A DNA stretch of 64,000 nucleotides from Paenibacillus sp. CAA11 (GCF_003060825.1 NZ_CP028922.1:2277001-2341000), one strand, 5' to 3'. Counted from the stretch's first letter, positions 17,547 to 27,264 are shown. A program made the numbers and translations. The notes: a model not told the origin generated them from the sequence alone.

Positions 17547-17572
17547 GAGGATGATTTTGGAGGAAAGGGTGA

Positions 17573-17732
17573 ATGATCATTGAAGCATGGCGTTAATCGA
17601 GAGTACGGTACAGAACCCAGACACCTTAAGACGGCTTCTGCGCATGCACGGTGACAGCCCAAACACCGAAACCCATTGTCCGATGATGAGCTTGCCCAGC
17701 GGCTGAAAGCCTGCTTTAAGCTGGAGAACTAA
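17573..17732 (+). pseudogene. Possible decayed short reading frame
   Basis: After GGAGGAAAGGGTGA lies an ATG giving only seven codons. Overlapping it, an ATG at 17587 opens a 39-codon frame containing STVQNPDTLRRLLRMHGDSP and stopping at 17704. A single frameshift near 17686 would extend it with DDELAQRLKACFKLEN to 17732. This looks like a coding remnant, but I cannot name a family. The rest of the 17404-17988 gap has only the cre-like site and the long hairpin at 17892. Confidence 0.25.
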
Positions 17733-17891
17733 ATTCACCGCATTGTCCACAAAGCTAGTTTCTCTTAGGTGATCTAATTATGCGTCAATGTCGCTCAAGG
17801 AACGCCCCGGATATATAACGCTGCGCGACATCACATGTCACTAGATGAGCCCGAGGCTCCTGCATTTGTAGGCCGTCTCCTATGTCAAATT

Positions 17892-17949
17892 ACCGCAGTA
17901 AACGAGGTTGGCCGCTTAAGGCTGGATCCTTGTTTTACTGCGGTTTTTT
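17892..17949 (+). terminator. Long-loop hairpin terminator
   Basis: ACCGCAGTAAA (17892-17902) pairs perfectly with TTTACTGCGGT (17934-17944), followed by five more Ts. The 31-nt interior can extend the stem with CGAGG/CCTTG. It is convergent with the next minus-strand gene and would end any transcript from the decayed region. Confidence 0.65.
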
Positions 17950-17988
17950 CTATGACTTTAACGCAATAATGTCATAGATAGATTGTTG

Positions 17989-18354
17989 TCATAGGGAGTC
18001 TTCAAGCCGGTCGACAACATCCTTCGCATCTTTCAAGGACAGGTTGGTGGCGATTCGAAGTTCCTTGATGGCCTTAATTTTACTGCCTTTCCGGATCAGA
18101 GTGATCAATCTGAAGCGTAGATGATCGTCTAGCTGCATAGTGTCAGGATGCCCGAACTTTGCAGGATCATAGATAAAATGAGTTTGCGGGTCAGGCATGT
18201 TAGAAGGGGAACTTGGTGAGTAGTTCTTCAGGCGCTCCACATCACGTTTTAATTCTCGTACCTGACCCGACAAATACATTACCCAAATAAGCAGCAGGGC
18301 AACAAGAAGCAGCAGGATCATAGCGAATAGGGTCATGTTCATCACGAATTGCAT
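17989..18354 (-). CDS. Small membrane-anchored protein with ribosomal L7/L12 C-terminal-like domain
   Basis: A 121-residue protein. Residues ~5-28 are a single hydrophobic membrane segment (LFAMILLLLVALLLIWVMYL), then a short coiled stretch (VRELKRDVERLKN), a Pro/Ser-rich linker and a C-terminal ~50 residues (LITLIRKGSKIKAIKELRI, then NLSLKDAKDVVDRLE) resembling the L7/L12 C-terminal domain, which binds translation factors on the ribosome. Here it would face the cytoplasm from the membrane. Such proteins are known in Bacillales only by domain name. The start follows GGAAAGGAAAG. Confidence 0.7.
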   Translation of the reverse strand: MQFVMNMTLFAMILLLLVALLLIWVMYLSGQVRELKRDVERLKNYSPSSPSNMPDPQTHFIYDPAKFGHPDTMQLDDHLRFRLITLIRKGSKIKAIKELRIATNLSLKDAKDVVDRLEDSL

Positions 18355-18568
18355 CTTTCCTTTCCAATTCTGTTACTGATGTCTAGCAAATAATAGGTTA
18401 TAGTATAAGATTAAACTTCAGACGCATTTGGTACAAACCGGCATTGACTTATGCCTGTCGAGTTTAGCAAGGCCACTCATGAAAAAAACTTTTTCCAGAA
18501 TAAGATAAGTGAGGGCTAGATCTGGTGTGTAAGTATAATTATTCACAAATAATAGAAAATAAAAATAA

Positions 18569-18598
18569 TTGATGCATTATATATACGGATTGTATAAT
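18569..18598 (+). promoter_or_regulatory. Promoter of the amino-acid ABC importer
   Basis: TTGATG (18569-18574), 18-base spacer, TATAAT (18593-18598) in a very AT-rich stretch about 85 bases before the start codon. The 18355-18683 gap also contains a small GGCAT/ATGCC hairpin near 18440 but no riboswitch that I recognise. Confidence 0.6.
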
Positions 18599-18683
18599 AA
18601 ATATTAACGTGAAAAAGAAAGAGTACAAGGGCTAGTACAACTAAGAGATGAAGCGTACTCGAAGTCATCATGAAGGAGGACAT

Positions 18684-20132
18684 ATGAAATTAACTAAGGT
18701 CTCATTATCAATTGTATCGCTGCTGCTCCTCCTAGTTACCGGATTGTCCGGTTGGACGGGAAGTGCCGCTGCAGAAGCAAACTCAGGAAAGACGTATATT
18801 ATCGGTACCGATATTACGTTTGCGCCGTTTGAGTTTCAAGATGTGAATGGCAATTATGTCGGCATCGACTTGGATTTATTGGATGCCATCGCCAAAGATC
18901 AGAATTTCAAGTATGAGGTTAAGCCATTAGGATTTAACGCAGCCGTTCAAGCGCTGGAGTCAAATCAGGTAGATGGCGTCATCGCGGGGATGAGCATCAC
19001 CGACGAGAGAAAGCAGAAATTCGATTTTTCAGAGCCCTATTATCAGTCCGGTGTGGTCATGGGTGTACGAAAAAGTAATGAGGATATTAAAAGCTACGAG
19101 GATTTAAAGGGTAAAAAGGTAGCTGTAAAAACAGGTACAGCAGGTTTTAGTTTTGCTGAATCGATCGCCTCAAAATATGGTTTTACACTTGTTCCATTTG
19201 ACGATTCTACTCAGATGTATGACGATGTGAAGACTGGAAACTCGGCAGCCTGTTTTGAAGATTATCCTGTACTTCGCTATGGTGTATACTCCCAAAATAA
19301 CGGTCTAAAAATCGTTACCGAGATGGAAAAAGGGGGATCCTATGGCTTTGCAGTAAGCAAAGGTCGGAACCAAGAGCTCTTGACAAAGTTTAACGCTGGA
19401 CTGGCAAATCTCCATGCAAATGGCGAGTACGACAAGATCAAAGCCAAGTATCTCGGTGATGATACGAAGGTGGCACCTCTTGGCCGCTGGGAACTCATCC
19501 AGCAATCTTTACCGGCACTCTTAAAAGGTCTTGGAAAGACACTGTTGTACACGATTGTTTCTCTGTTCTTTGCCTTTATTCTGGGACTGATCTTTGGGTT
19601 TATGAAGGTAGGCCGCAATCGGTTCCTGCGCGGCGTCGCAACCGTATTTGTTGATGTATTCCGCGGCATTCCGCTAATTGTCCTGGCTTTCTTTATCTAT
19701 TTTGGTATTCCCCAAGCACTTGGCTTTACTATGCCGCTGTACTTGGCTGCCATTCTGACACTCAGTTTGAACGCGGGCGCCTATATTACAGAAATCATCC
19801 GGGGCGGTATTCAATCGATTGATGCTGGCCAAATGGAAGCTGCACGTTCGCTTGGTCTGCCGTACGGGAAGTCCATGATGAAGATTATTATCCCGCAAGC
19901 GATTAGGATTATGATTCCTGCCTTTATCAACCAATTGGTTATCACGCTCAAGGATACGTCGATTCTATCGGCCATCGGTCTGGTTGATCTTACTCAATCG
20001 GGTAAAATCATTATCGCCAGAACGTTCGCATCCTTTGACATCTGGCTGGTTGTTGCCATTATGTATCTGATTGTTATCACGATCTTGACGAAAATTTCAA
20101 GTCATTTGGAAGGGAGGGTTCGCCGTGGGTAA
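18684..20132 (+). CDS. Amino-acid ABC transporter, fused substrate-binding protein and permease
   Basis: A single chain of 482 residues joining two normally separate importer parts. An N-terminal signal peptide (about 1-32) leads to a family 3 periplasmic-type binding domain ([52 protein letters not shown]) to about residue 265. A HisM/GlnP-type permease domain follows, with [20 protein letters not shown] as the ATPase-contact loop. Fused GlnP/GlnPQ-like chains occur in Firmicutes, and the substrate is probably a polar amino acid such as glutamine. ATG at 18684 is chosen because AAGGAGG lies 5 bases upstream; a frame 12 codons longer lacks one. It overlaps the ATPase gene by 8 bases. Confidence 0.88.
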   Translation: MKLTKVSLSIVSLLLLLVTGLSGWTGSAAAEANSGKTYIIGTDITFAPFEFQDVNGNYVGIDLDLLDAIAKDQNFKYEVKPLGFNAAVQALESNQVDGVIAGMSITDERKQKFDFSEPYYQSGVVMGVRKSNEDIKSYEDLKGKKVAVKTGTAGFSFAESIASKYGFTLVPFDDSTQMYDDVKTGNSAACFEDYPVLRYGVYSQNNGLKIVTEMEKGGSYGFAVSKGRNQELLTKFNAGLANLHANGEYDKIKAKYLGDDTKVAPLGRWELIQQSLPALLKGLGKTLLYTIVSLFFAFILGLIFGFMKVGRNRFLRGVATVFVDVFRGIPLIVLAFFIYFGIPQALGFTMPLYLAAILTLSLNAGAYITEIIRGGIQSIDAGQMEAARSLGLPYGKSMMKIIIPQAIRIMIPAFINQLVITLKDTSILSAIGLVDLTQSGKIIIARTFASFDIWLVVAIMYLIVITILTKISSHLEGRVRRG

Positions 20133-20853
20133 GATCCGTGTTGAAGGATTGAAGAAAAGCTATGGCACGAATGAGGTGCTGAAGGGAATTGATCTGTCCG
20201 TCAATGAAGGAGAAGTTGTCTGTCTCATCGGCCCTTCCGGTTCAGGGAAAAGTACCTTCTTACGTTGTATCAATCGGTTGGAGGAGATCTCGGCAGGCCG
20301 GGTTATCGTAGATGATCAGGACCTGAATGATCCGAAAACAGATATTAACAAAGCAAGGGAAAATATCGGCATGGTATTCCAGCACTTCAACTTGTTTCCA
20401 CATTTCAGTGTGCTTAAAAATATCATGTTCGCTCCGATGGAACTTGGCAAAATGAATGGGGAGCAGGCGCGCAGCACAGCGCTTCGCTTGCTGGAACGTG
20501 TAGGCCTGGCAGACAAAGCGCAGGCTTTCCCGAATCAGCTGTCGGGCGGGCAAAAGCAGCGGGTCGCGATCGCCCGTGCACTGGCTATGAACCCTGACGT
20601 TATGCTCTTTGACGAGCCAACATCCGCGCTCGATCCGGAGATGGTTGGTGAAGTGCTTAGCGTCATGAAGGACTTGGCGCGTGAAGGAATGACAATGGTG
20701 ATTGTTACGCACGAGATGGGCTTTGCCCGAGAGGTGGCAGACCGTGTTATCTTTATGGACGGAGGCTTCATCGTGGAAGAGGGGTCACCAGAGAATGTAT
20801 TCGGAAATCCGAAGAACGAGCGTACCATCAACTTCCTGGAGAAAGTGCTGTAA
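20125..20853 (+). CDS. Amino-acid ABC transporter ATP-binding protein
   Basis: ATPase of the polar amino-acid importer encoded just upstream. Walker [15 protein letters not shown]-loop [11 protein letters not shown], signature [16 protein letters not shown], Walker [15 protein letters not shown] and the H-loop VTHEM are all intact. At 242 residues it has the normal GlnQ length. It starts with GTG preceded by AAGGGAGGG, overlapping the permease fusion by 8 bases. A strong terminator follows, so the importer is a two-gene operon. Confidence 0.95.
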   Translation: MGKIRVEGLKKSYGTNEVLKGIDLSVNEGEVVCLIGPSGSGKSTFLRCINRLEEISAGRVIVDDQDLNDPKTDINKARENIGMVFQHFNLFPHFSVLKNIMFAPMELGKMNGEQARSTALRLLERVGLADKAQAFPNQLSGGQKQRVAIARALAMNPDVMLFDEPTSALDPEMVGEVLSVMKDLAREGMTMVIVTHEMGFAREVADRVIFMDGGFIVEEGSPENVFGNPKNERTINFLEKVL

Positions 20854-20871
20854 AATAGATATAATGATAAA

Positions 20872-20909
20872 AAGTTCTTGTTCCTAAGTAGGGGACAAGG
20901 ACTTTTTTT
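20872..20909 (+). terminator. Intrinsic terminator of the amino-acid importer operon
   Basis: Thirteen-base arms AAGTTCTTGTTCC / GGGGACAAGGACTT with a TAAGTA loop, then a T-run. Confidence 0.85.
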
Positions 20910-21037
20910 GTTAATTATGAAGCCTTTGAACGGATGGCATAACAAATTGACAAATATTAATAAAAACGATGGGAAAAGAGCAAGGAAGAAGTAAAAAGCA
21001 AGAGGTTTCTATGCTAAGCTTTTATTAAACCCAATTT

Positions 21038-21051
21038 TGCAAGCGTTATCA
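21038..21051 (+). promoter_or_regulatory. cre site before AraC regulator and sugar ABC genes
   Basis: TGCAAGCGTTATCA matches the cre pattern at every defined position. The overlapping TTGCAA (21037-21042) and GATATT (21061-21066) could be a promoter with an 18-base spacer, so CcpA binding would cover the -35. It is preceded by CCCAATTTT, as at two other sites in the window. Confidence 0.55.
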
Positions 21052-21142
21052 TTGATTTGGGATATTGTCAGTTGTGCCGTAGCATTCCAATCGTTCTCTT
21101 CGTGTTGCTTGGATTAAATTGCAATAAGGAGCAAACTGTCCC

Positions 21143-23479
21143 TTGGGAAAATTTAAAGTTAAAATACTTATTTACGGTTTGTTGTTAGGGTGCGTTCCGA
21201 CAGTAATCATCGGTCTCTTCTCATACTTTATAGCTTCCAAAGATGTGGAGAAGAAGGTGAATGAAGGGAATATGCACCTCCTCAACCAGACACGGATGAG
21301 GGTGGAGCAGGTATTGGATTCCATGCAGAGAACTGCCTTGCAGTTCGAAAACTCATCTCTGCTTAAATCTGTAATGGGCAGCAAGCTTAGTGGACAGGAT
21401 TTCATCAAGGTTCGTGAACTGATGAAAGAAATGTTTAATATGCAGACATTAGCCACTTTAAAACAGGCATATGTTGTTAATCTCAAGCAAAGCTGGATTG
21501 TGGACTTAAATTCGTTGAGGTCACTAGATACTATGAACCCTGGAGAATTGAACCGTTACTTAAACACTGCAAAAAGCATTTTCTGGGTAAACGGGTCTGA
21601 TTCATTTTCTAAGAACTCAATGACAGCGGATGCGGATAATGCGGATAATTGGAACGGCCCTCGAGAGACGGCGACGACATTAAGGCTGGTGCATAAAATT
21701 CCTCTCCTCTCCCACAAAAGGTCCCCCTCCGGGATCGTGATACTTGAGATTTCGGTCAAAGATATTCTCGATATGCTGGATCCGGGCAGCTTGCTTGCAA
21801 CACAGTATATTCTTAATGAGCATGGGGAAGCCTTCCTGTCGCTCGCGGAGGATAAGGAAGCTTATCAGGGTATCAATGAACATATCGCTGAACATGTGGG
21901 TCGTTCCGGGCAGCTTGAAGGTGCATTTCATGTGGATAGTGAAGAAGGAAAGGTTAGTGTGCAGTACACAAGTTCAGAATATAATGGATGGACATATGTT
22001 TCGGTAGTACCGCTTGATAAAGTAACGGAACAGATGGGAAATATCGCTCTGATTACGGCCGCAGCTTGCTCCTGCATGATGGTTACTGTTCTCCTGGCAT
22101 CCTTGCTTGGCAGCCGGAAGATGTATTCTCCAATCCGAAGACTTCACGAGTTTGCAGCCGGCGTTCAGCCGGAGCGTGGAGCTTTTTCACTTCAGCAGGA
22201 TGAATTTGAGTCCATCAGGGAGAGTCTATCTTCGCTTGCCATATCCAGAAACGAACTGGACAAACAGATGAAATCCCATACGGTACATTTACGTGAATTC
22301 TATGTTCTCAAGCTGTTCACTGAGCAGATGCCTGGGGAATATGGCAAATTTGCTTTTGAAAGATACGGTTTCCCGTGGGGTTGGGGAAGTCTTGGAGTAT
22401 TGGCACTGGAGATCGATAATCTTCAGCAATCACGATTTCATGAACAGGACCGGGAGTTGTTGCTCTTTGCTATAAATAATATAGTCGCAGAAGCCTTACC
22501 GGATGAATCACGCTTTTGCCCAATTGTACTGAATCATACTCAAGTTACGCTGCTAACTTGCAAAGAGGAGGATCCTGCGGCAGGGCATGCTTTGTTCTAT
22601 GAGACTGCTCAACAGATTAAATTGAAGGTTCAACAATATTTGAGCCTGGAATGTAGCATTGGTATCAGTCATCCATTCAAGAAGCTGGCCGATACGAAGC
22701 ATGCTTATCAGGAGAGCATGACGGCTCTAAAAATGCGCTTTGCCCTCGGGTCCAATATTATTGTCCGATATGCGGATACCCAGGAACAAGGCAAGGTTGA
22801 GAAGATGGCTTACATGAAATTGCGACAAATCGAGGATCAAATTATGCTTGCTTTGGAGGAAAGGCAGCCAGAACAGGTCGAACAGCTGCTCCAGCTGTAC
22901 CTCAGTCAATTATTGTGTAAAGAAGGACTGCATCAAGAGCATCAATTCCTGTTACTGCAATTGGCATCGAGGACGGTGAGCTTTGTGCATGAGCAAGGCC
23001 TGACCTTACAGCAATTATGGAGAGGAGAAGAAGAACTGGAGCATCTGTTCCTTCTCCAGACACGAGCTGAAATTTCGAACTGGTTCCTATCCAAATTGTT
23101 TATGCCGATTATCGAAATATTGACGGACATGTCCGAAAAACAATTTGTGAATATATCACGCCGCATGGTCCAGATTGTGCATGAGCAATTTGATAACAAT
23201 ATCTCACTTGACTACTGCGCGGCGGTGATGAACTATAACCCTGCTTATATTAGCCGAGTATTTAAGAAGGAAATGGGCGTCTCCTTCAGTGAGTATTTGT
23301 GTGAATACCGGATGAACTATGCCAAGCAGCTGCTTGAGACTACGAATATGAAAATCTCGGAGATCGGCGAGAAGGTTAGCTACACCAATATCAGCGCATT
23401 TATTCGAACCTTTCGGAGAAACTTCGGTCTGACCCCCGGTCAGTATCGGGATCAGTTAAACAAGGGAGATGGACGCTAA
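21143..23479 (+). CDS. Membrane-spanning AraC-family transcriptional regulator
   Basis: A 778-residue regulator of the kind common beside Paenibacillus sugar transporters. Membrane segments lie at ~8-28 (ILIYGLLLGCVPTVIIGLFSY) and ~298-320 (ITAAACSCMMVTVLL), flanking an extracellular sensor region of about 270 residues. A cytoplasmic linker follows, and the C-terminal ~100 residues form two AraC helix-turn-helix units (LDYCAAVMNYNPAYISRVFKKEMGVSFSEYL; ISEIGEKVSYTNISAFIRTFRRNFGLTPGQYR). It probably senses an oligosaccharide outside and activates the adjacent permease genes. The start is TTG after AAGGAGC; the cre site upstream suggests glucose repression. Confidence 0.88.
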   Translation: MGKFKVKILIYGLLLGCVPTVIIGLFSYFIASKDVEKKVNEGNMHLLNQTRMRVEQVLDSMQRTALQFENSSLLKSVMGSKLSGQDFIKVRELMKEMFNMQTLATLKQAYVVNLKQSWIVDLNSLRSLDTMNPGELNRYLNTAKSIFWVNGSDSFSKNSMTADADNADNWNGPRETATTLRLVHKIPLLSHKRSPSGIVILEISVKDILDMLDPGSLLATQYILNEHGEAFLSLAEDKEAYQGINEHIAEHVGRSGQLEGAFHVDSEEGKVSVQYTSSEYNGWTYVSVVPLDKVTEQMGNIALITAAACSCMMVTVLLASLLGSRKMYSPIRRLHEFAAGVQPERGAFSLQQDEFESIRESLSSLAISRNELDKQMKSHTVHLREFYVLKLFTEQMPGEYGKFAFERYGFPWGWGSLGVLALEIDNLQQSRFHEQDRELLLFAINNIVAEALPDESRFCPIVLNHTQVTLLTCKEEDPAAGHALFYETAQQIKLKVQQYLSLECSIGISHPFKKLADTKHAYQESMTALKMRFALGSNIIVRYADTQEQGKVEKMAYMKLRQIEDQIMLALEERQPEQVEQLLQLYLSQLLCKEGLHQEHQFLLLQLASRTVSFVHEQGLTLQQLWRGEEELEHLFLLQTRAEISNWFLSKLFMPIIEILTDMSEKQFVNISRRMVQIVHEQFDNNISLDYCAAVMNYNPAYISRVFKKEMGVSFSEYLCEYRMNYAKQLLETTNMKISEIGEKVSYTNISAFIRTFRRNFGLTPGQYRDQLNKGDGR

Positions 23480-23514
23480 ATCAACCCTCTGCTATAGGAT
23501 CATCATTCTTAAAG

Positions 23515-23540
23515 AGCCGGGCGATATCGTCCGGCTTTCC
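23515..23540 (+). terminator. Hairpin after AraC regulator
   Basis: Almost perfect palindrome AGCCGGGCGAT/ATCGTCCGGCT with a short loop, followed by TTCCTCATG. The weak T-tract may allow read-through into the permease genes. Confidence 0.5.
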
Positions 23541-23735
23541 TCATGAAGCAATGTGCAGAATTAAAGATGCTGTCGGGTGAAGTGATAAACAGCATATGGA
23601 AGGTTGAAGACGAAGGATGGGCCGGGAAGCTACTAGCTGACAAACTACCTTAGGACCACGCTTTTTCCGCGTCCCACCTAGAAAGTCATAATCGGAGTAT
23701 AGCTTATCATGAATAGCTTGATAAATAATGAGTTG

Positions 23736-23749
23736 AGAAAGCGCATTCA
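23736..23749 (+). promoter_or_regulatory. cre-like operator before sugar permease genes
   Basis: AGAAAGCGCATTCA is one base from the cre pattern and sits in the larger inverted repeat GTTGA...TCAAC, 42 bases before the first permease gene. I see no gene in the 23480-23790 gap. Confidence 0.4.
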
Positions 23750-23790
23750 ACAAGCTGAAGTATACATCTATTGCTAGGGGAGAGGTGCCT

Positions 23791-24762
23791 ATGAAATCTA
23801 ATCACACTCTGGCGTCGGCAGGTTCACAGATGAAGAAAGATCTGCGCCGGCAGAGGAGGATGCAACTTAAACGGGATTTGCTAAGGGACAGGTGGATGTA
23901 TCTGATGCTGCTGCCCGGAGTGCTGTATTTTATCATTTTCAAATATGTTCCGATGTACGGGGTGACCATGGCATTTCAGGATTACAAGCCTCATCTCGGC
24001 TTTTTCGGAAGCCCGTGGGTCGGATTCAAGCATTTTATTCGCTTTTTCAATGAACCGCAGTTCTGGATGCTCTTCCGCAATACGCTTATTCTAGCCTTGT
24101 ACAATCTAATCTTCTTCTTTCCACTGCCGATTGTTTTATCGCTCATGTTAAATGAGCTGCGAAGAGAGCGTTTCAAGAGATTTGTACAGACATTAATTTA
24201 TATTCCTCATTTTGTATCCTGGGTTGTTGTCGTAGGCATTTTCTATATTTTGTTTACCACCGAAAACGGTATTCTTAACGAAATCATATATCAGGTGACC
24301 GGACAGAAAATCGCCTTCTTGCTGGAGGCTGATTGGTTTAGGACCCTAATCGTATCTCAGGGTATCTGGAAGGAAGTAGGCTGGGGGACCGTTATTTTTC
24401 TGGCTGCCTTAGCCGGTGTTAACTTGACGCTCTATGAAGCCGCTCGTATCGATGGGGCGGGACGCTGGCGCCAGCTTTGGCATATCACGCTTCCGGCTAT
24501 TCGCAGCACGATCATCATCCTGCTGATTCTTCGCCTCGGGAATTTTCTGGATTCAGGATTTGAGCAGATTTTCCTTATGATTACTCCAACGAACCGGGAA
24601 GTGAGCGAAGTGTTCGATACGTACGTGTACACAAAAGGGATGACGCAAGCCCAATACAGCTATAGTGCTGCCGTAGGCTTGTTTAAATCCTTTGTCGGAT
24701 TACTGCTCGTTCTCGGCTCGAACTGGTTGGCCAAGAAATTCGGGGAAGAAGGCGTTTATTAA
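23791..24762 (+). CDS. Sugar ABC transporter permease (LplB/UgpA type)
   Basis: First inner-membrane subunit of a carbohydrate uptake ABC transporter of the CUT1 type. About six membrane segments (first at WMYLMLLPGVLYFIIF). The EAA loop for ATPase contact is YEAARIDGAGRWRQLWHITLP (about residues 215-235). The start is ATG at 23791, preceded by AGGGGAGAGG; an upstream GTG at 23785 overlaps the ribosome binding site. No ATPase gene is present, as is usual for this class, which shares MsmK/UgpC-like ATPases. The substrate is probably a pectin- or hemicellulose-derived oligosaccharide, given the GH95 and pectinase genes downstream. Confidence 0.92.
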   Translation: MKSNHTLASAGSQMKKDLRRQRRMQLKRDLLRDRWMYLMLLPGVLYFIIFKYVPMYGVTMAFQDYKPHLGFFGSPWVGFKHFIRFFNEPQFWMLFRNTLILALYNLIFFFPLPIVLSLMLNELRRERFKRFVQTLIYIPHFVSWVVVVGIFYILFTTENGILNEIIYQVTGQKIAFLLEADWFRTLIVSQGIWKEVGWGTVIFLAALAGVNLTLYEAARIDGAGRWRQLWHITLPAIRSTIIILLILRLGNFLDSGFEQIFLMITPTNREVSEVFDTYVYTKGMTQAQYSYSAAVGLFKSFVGLLLVLGSNWLAKKFGEEGVY

Positions 24763-24800
24763 GATGGTGCATATTCGCAAGATGACAGGAGGGACAGAAG

Positions 24801-25673
24801 TTGCGTCAAGATAAGAACTGGGGTAATCGGCTGTTTGACATCATCAACTATTCGGTTCTATTAATTACTGCCATCGTCTGTGTCCTTCCCTTCCTCTATG
24901 TTCTGGCGGTGTCGTTTGCAAGCCCGGCTGAAGTTGCCAAGGGCGGGCTGATCTTATGGCCCAAAGAGTGGTCACTTGTATCTTACCGGTATATCTTCTC
25001 CTCCGAGACACTTCCTCGAAGTCTACTCGTCTCTGTGTACATTACGGTAATAGGCACGCTGATTAACCTTACTCTTACTTCACTTACGGCATATCCCTTA
25101 TCCAAGGTGACCCTTCGGGGCAGAAATCCTATCTTACTCGGAGTGTTGATCACCATGCTGTTCAGCGGGGGGATGATTCCTACCTATTTTATCGTGAATG
25201 CACTGAATATGACCAATACGCTATGGTCATTAATGATCCCTAATGCAATCAGTGCATTCAATCTGATTGTTCTCAAGAATTTCTTCCAACAGATCCCCGA
25301 AGGCCTAGAAGACTCTGCTAAAATTGATGGCTGTCACGACCTGGGAGTTCTGCTGCGGATTGTCATTCCGTTGTCACTGCCCGCAATGGCTACCTTCGGA
25401 TTATTCTATGCCGTTGCTCACTGGAATCAGTTCTTCAATGCAATCCTGTATATCAATGACAGCTCGAAATGGCCAATTCAGGTACTGCTTAGAGAGATTG
25501 TAATTTTGGCACAGAGCCGAGTTGGAGATTCCAATTTTGATGAGATGGATGTACAGCCTCTAACCATCCGCATGGCGGTCATTGTTTTTGCGACCTTGCC
25601 CATCTTGATCGTATATCCTTTTCTGCAAAAGCATTTTGCCAAGGGTGTCATGTTGGGCTCTGTAAAAGGTTGA
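24801..25673 (+). CDS. Sugar ABC transporter permease (YtcP/UgpE type)
   Basis: Second permease of the CUT1 oligosaccharide importer, 290 residues. Membrane segments begin at YSVLLITAIVCVLPFLYVLAV, and the EAA loop reads EDSAKIDGCHDLGVLLRIVIP. The C-terminus KHFAKGVMLGSVKG is typical for the family. The start is TTG with AGGAGGG upstream. It lies 38 bases after the first permease and 35 bases before the binding lipoprotein, so the three genes form one operon. Confidence 0.92.
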   Translation: MRQDKNWGNRLFDIINYSVLLITAIVCVLPFLYVLAVSFASPAEVAKGGLILWPKEWSLVSYRYIFSSETLPRSLLVSVYITVIGTLINLTLTSLTAYPLSKVTLRGRNPILLGVLITMLFSGGMIPTYFIVNALNMTNTLWSLMIPNAISAFNLIVLKNFFQQIPEGLEDSAKIDGCHDLGVLLRIVIPLSLPAMATFGLFYAVAHWNQFFNAILYINDSSKWPIQVLLREIVILAQSRVGDSNFDEMDVQPLTIRMAVIVFATLPILIVYPFLQKHFAKGVMLGSVKG

Positions 25674-25708
25674 ATTCCGGATAGAGAAAATTATTTTGGA
25701 GGGATAAC

Positions 25709-27196
25709 ATGAGGAGAAGATGGATGAATCTCTTCCTAATGATGCTTTCAGGTATGCTGATCCTTACTGCATGCGGAGGCAAAAGCGATTCTGCTAATGA
25801 GGACGATGGACCCTATCCACTCACACTGGTTGTTAATCAGGTAGGGGAAATACCGGACCCGAAGAACCCGATCGAGGAGAAGATCAGAGAGTACACAGGT
25901 ACGGATCTCCGGATTCAGTGGATTCCTTATTCTGCATACGATGAGAAGATTAACGTCATGATTGCTTCTAATGAGCTCCCCAAGCTCATCAAGCTAAACT
26001 ATACGCCCACTACAATCAGTTCACTTGAAGCAGATTTGTTCTGGGATATAACCTCTCATCTTAAAAATTATCCGAATTTGGCCGCACAACCGCAGCAATA
26101 TTACGATAATATCAGTGTAAATGGCAAAGTCTACGGTGTTCCTCTATTCCGGGATATGGGCCGGGCGATTGTCAGCTTTCGTCAAGACTGGCTGGACGCT
26201 GCTGGGCTTAAGGCACCTGTAACTTTGGATGACTGGTATAACATCATTCGTTACAGCACAGAAGAAGACCCGGATAAGAACGGTAAGAGGGATACCTATG
26301 GCATGATGCTGGATAAAGGGTACAACCGAGGAAATGCCTCTACATTGACCCGGCTTGCCGTCTCTCAGGGAGCTCCTAACAAATGGGGGATCGATGAAGA
26401 AGGGAATTTCTATCCTGAATTTGAATCCGCACCATTCTACGAGGTAATGAAGCTGCTTAGGAGATTGTATGAGGGGAAGCTGATCAATCAGGATTTTGCC
26501 GTTGTTGATTCATCTGAGCTGAATAAGGTGTATGAGGCAGGGCGTGCGAATATCCGGATTTCTGGAGGGAACGCTCAATCCCTGCAATCCAAAGTGGAGA
26601 AGGTGATTCCGACTGCTGTTGTGAACGTATCGCCGTTACAAGGTCCAGAAGGGATTAGAGTTCCTGGAGAAAGCGGAAATACGGGATTTTTGGCCATTCC
26701 CAAATCGACCGTTACTTCCGAGGATGAATTGAAGAAAGTGCTGACATTTGTCGACAAGCTGCTCGACCCGGAGATGGTGAATTTGATTAACAAAGGGATT
26801 GAAGGCGTCCATTATAAAGTGGAAGGTGATTACACAGTGACCCTAGATGTCGATAAGGATGTTCAGGAAGTGAAGCCTTATCGGGATTCACTTCCGCAGC
26901 GGGGCGAATTGTACAATATGGAGAAGAAGGCCAAAGGTACCGAGCTCTTTAATCTGAATAAAAAAATTGTGTATGAAAACGAAAAGTATATCGTTCCCAA
27001 TCCGGCGCTTACCCTTAAATCCAATACCTATAATGAACGAGGAGGTGAATTGGAGCAGATCATTACCGATGCCCAAACCAAGTTCATCATGGGACAGATT
27101 GACGAAGCAGGCTGGAAGGCTGAGGTAGAAAAATGGAAAAAGAGCGGCGGAGATCAAATGGAAGCAGAATATAAAGAATCCAGCCAGCATCAATAG
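25709..27196 (+). CDS. Extracellular sugar-binding lipoprotein
   Basis: Substrate-binding component of the importer, 495 residues. A lipoprotein signal peptide ends at the lipobox LTAC with the acylated Cys22, then a Gly/Ser linker. The mature part has the family 1 solute-binding layout (EKIREYTGTDLRIQWIPYS, LFWDITSHLKNYPNL, YGVPLFRDMGRAIVSFRQDWLD). Paenibacillus carries many such LipO-type proteins with rhamnogalacturonan or xylan oligosaccharides as ligands. The ligand here is inferred from neighbouring pectin enzymes. Ribosome binding site TTGGAGGG. Confidence 0.93.
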   Translation: MRRRWMNLFLMMLSGMLILTACGGKSDSANEDDGPYPLTLVVNQVGEIPDPKNPIEEKIREYTGTDLRIQWIPYSAYDEKINVMIASNELPKLIKLNYTPTTISSLEADLFWDITSHLKNYPNLAAQPQQYYDNISVNGKVYGVPLFRDMGRAIVSFRQDWLDAAGLKAPVTLDDWYNIIRYSTEEDPDKNGKRDTYGMMLDKGYNRGNASTLTRLAVSQGAPNKWGIDEEGNFYPEFESAPFYEVMKLLRRLYEGKLINQDFAVVDSSELNKVYEAGRANIRISGGNAQSLQSKVEKVIPTAVVNVSPLQGPEGIRVPGESGNTGFLAIPKSTVTSEDELKKVLTFVDKLLDPEMVNLINKGIEGVHYKVEGDYTVTLDVDKDVQEVKPYRDSLPQRGELYNMEKKAKGTELFNLNKKIVYENEKYIVPNPALTLKSNTYNERGGELEQIITDAQTKFIMGQIDEAGWKAEVEKWKKSGGDQMEAEYKESSQHQ

Positions 27197-27264
27197 ATGA
27201 CTCTTGATTATTGATTAACTTGAAATCCTAGCCAAGCGAACAATATTTATGGAATGCCTTTATT

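Noticed and set aside
18355-18683. Riboswitch or T-box upstream of the amino-acid importer
   Set aside because: No T-box sequence (TGGNACCGCG-like) or other known riboswitch core is visible; only a promoter and a small hairpin.
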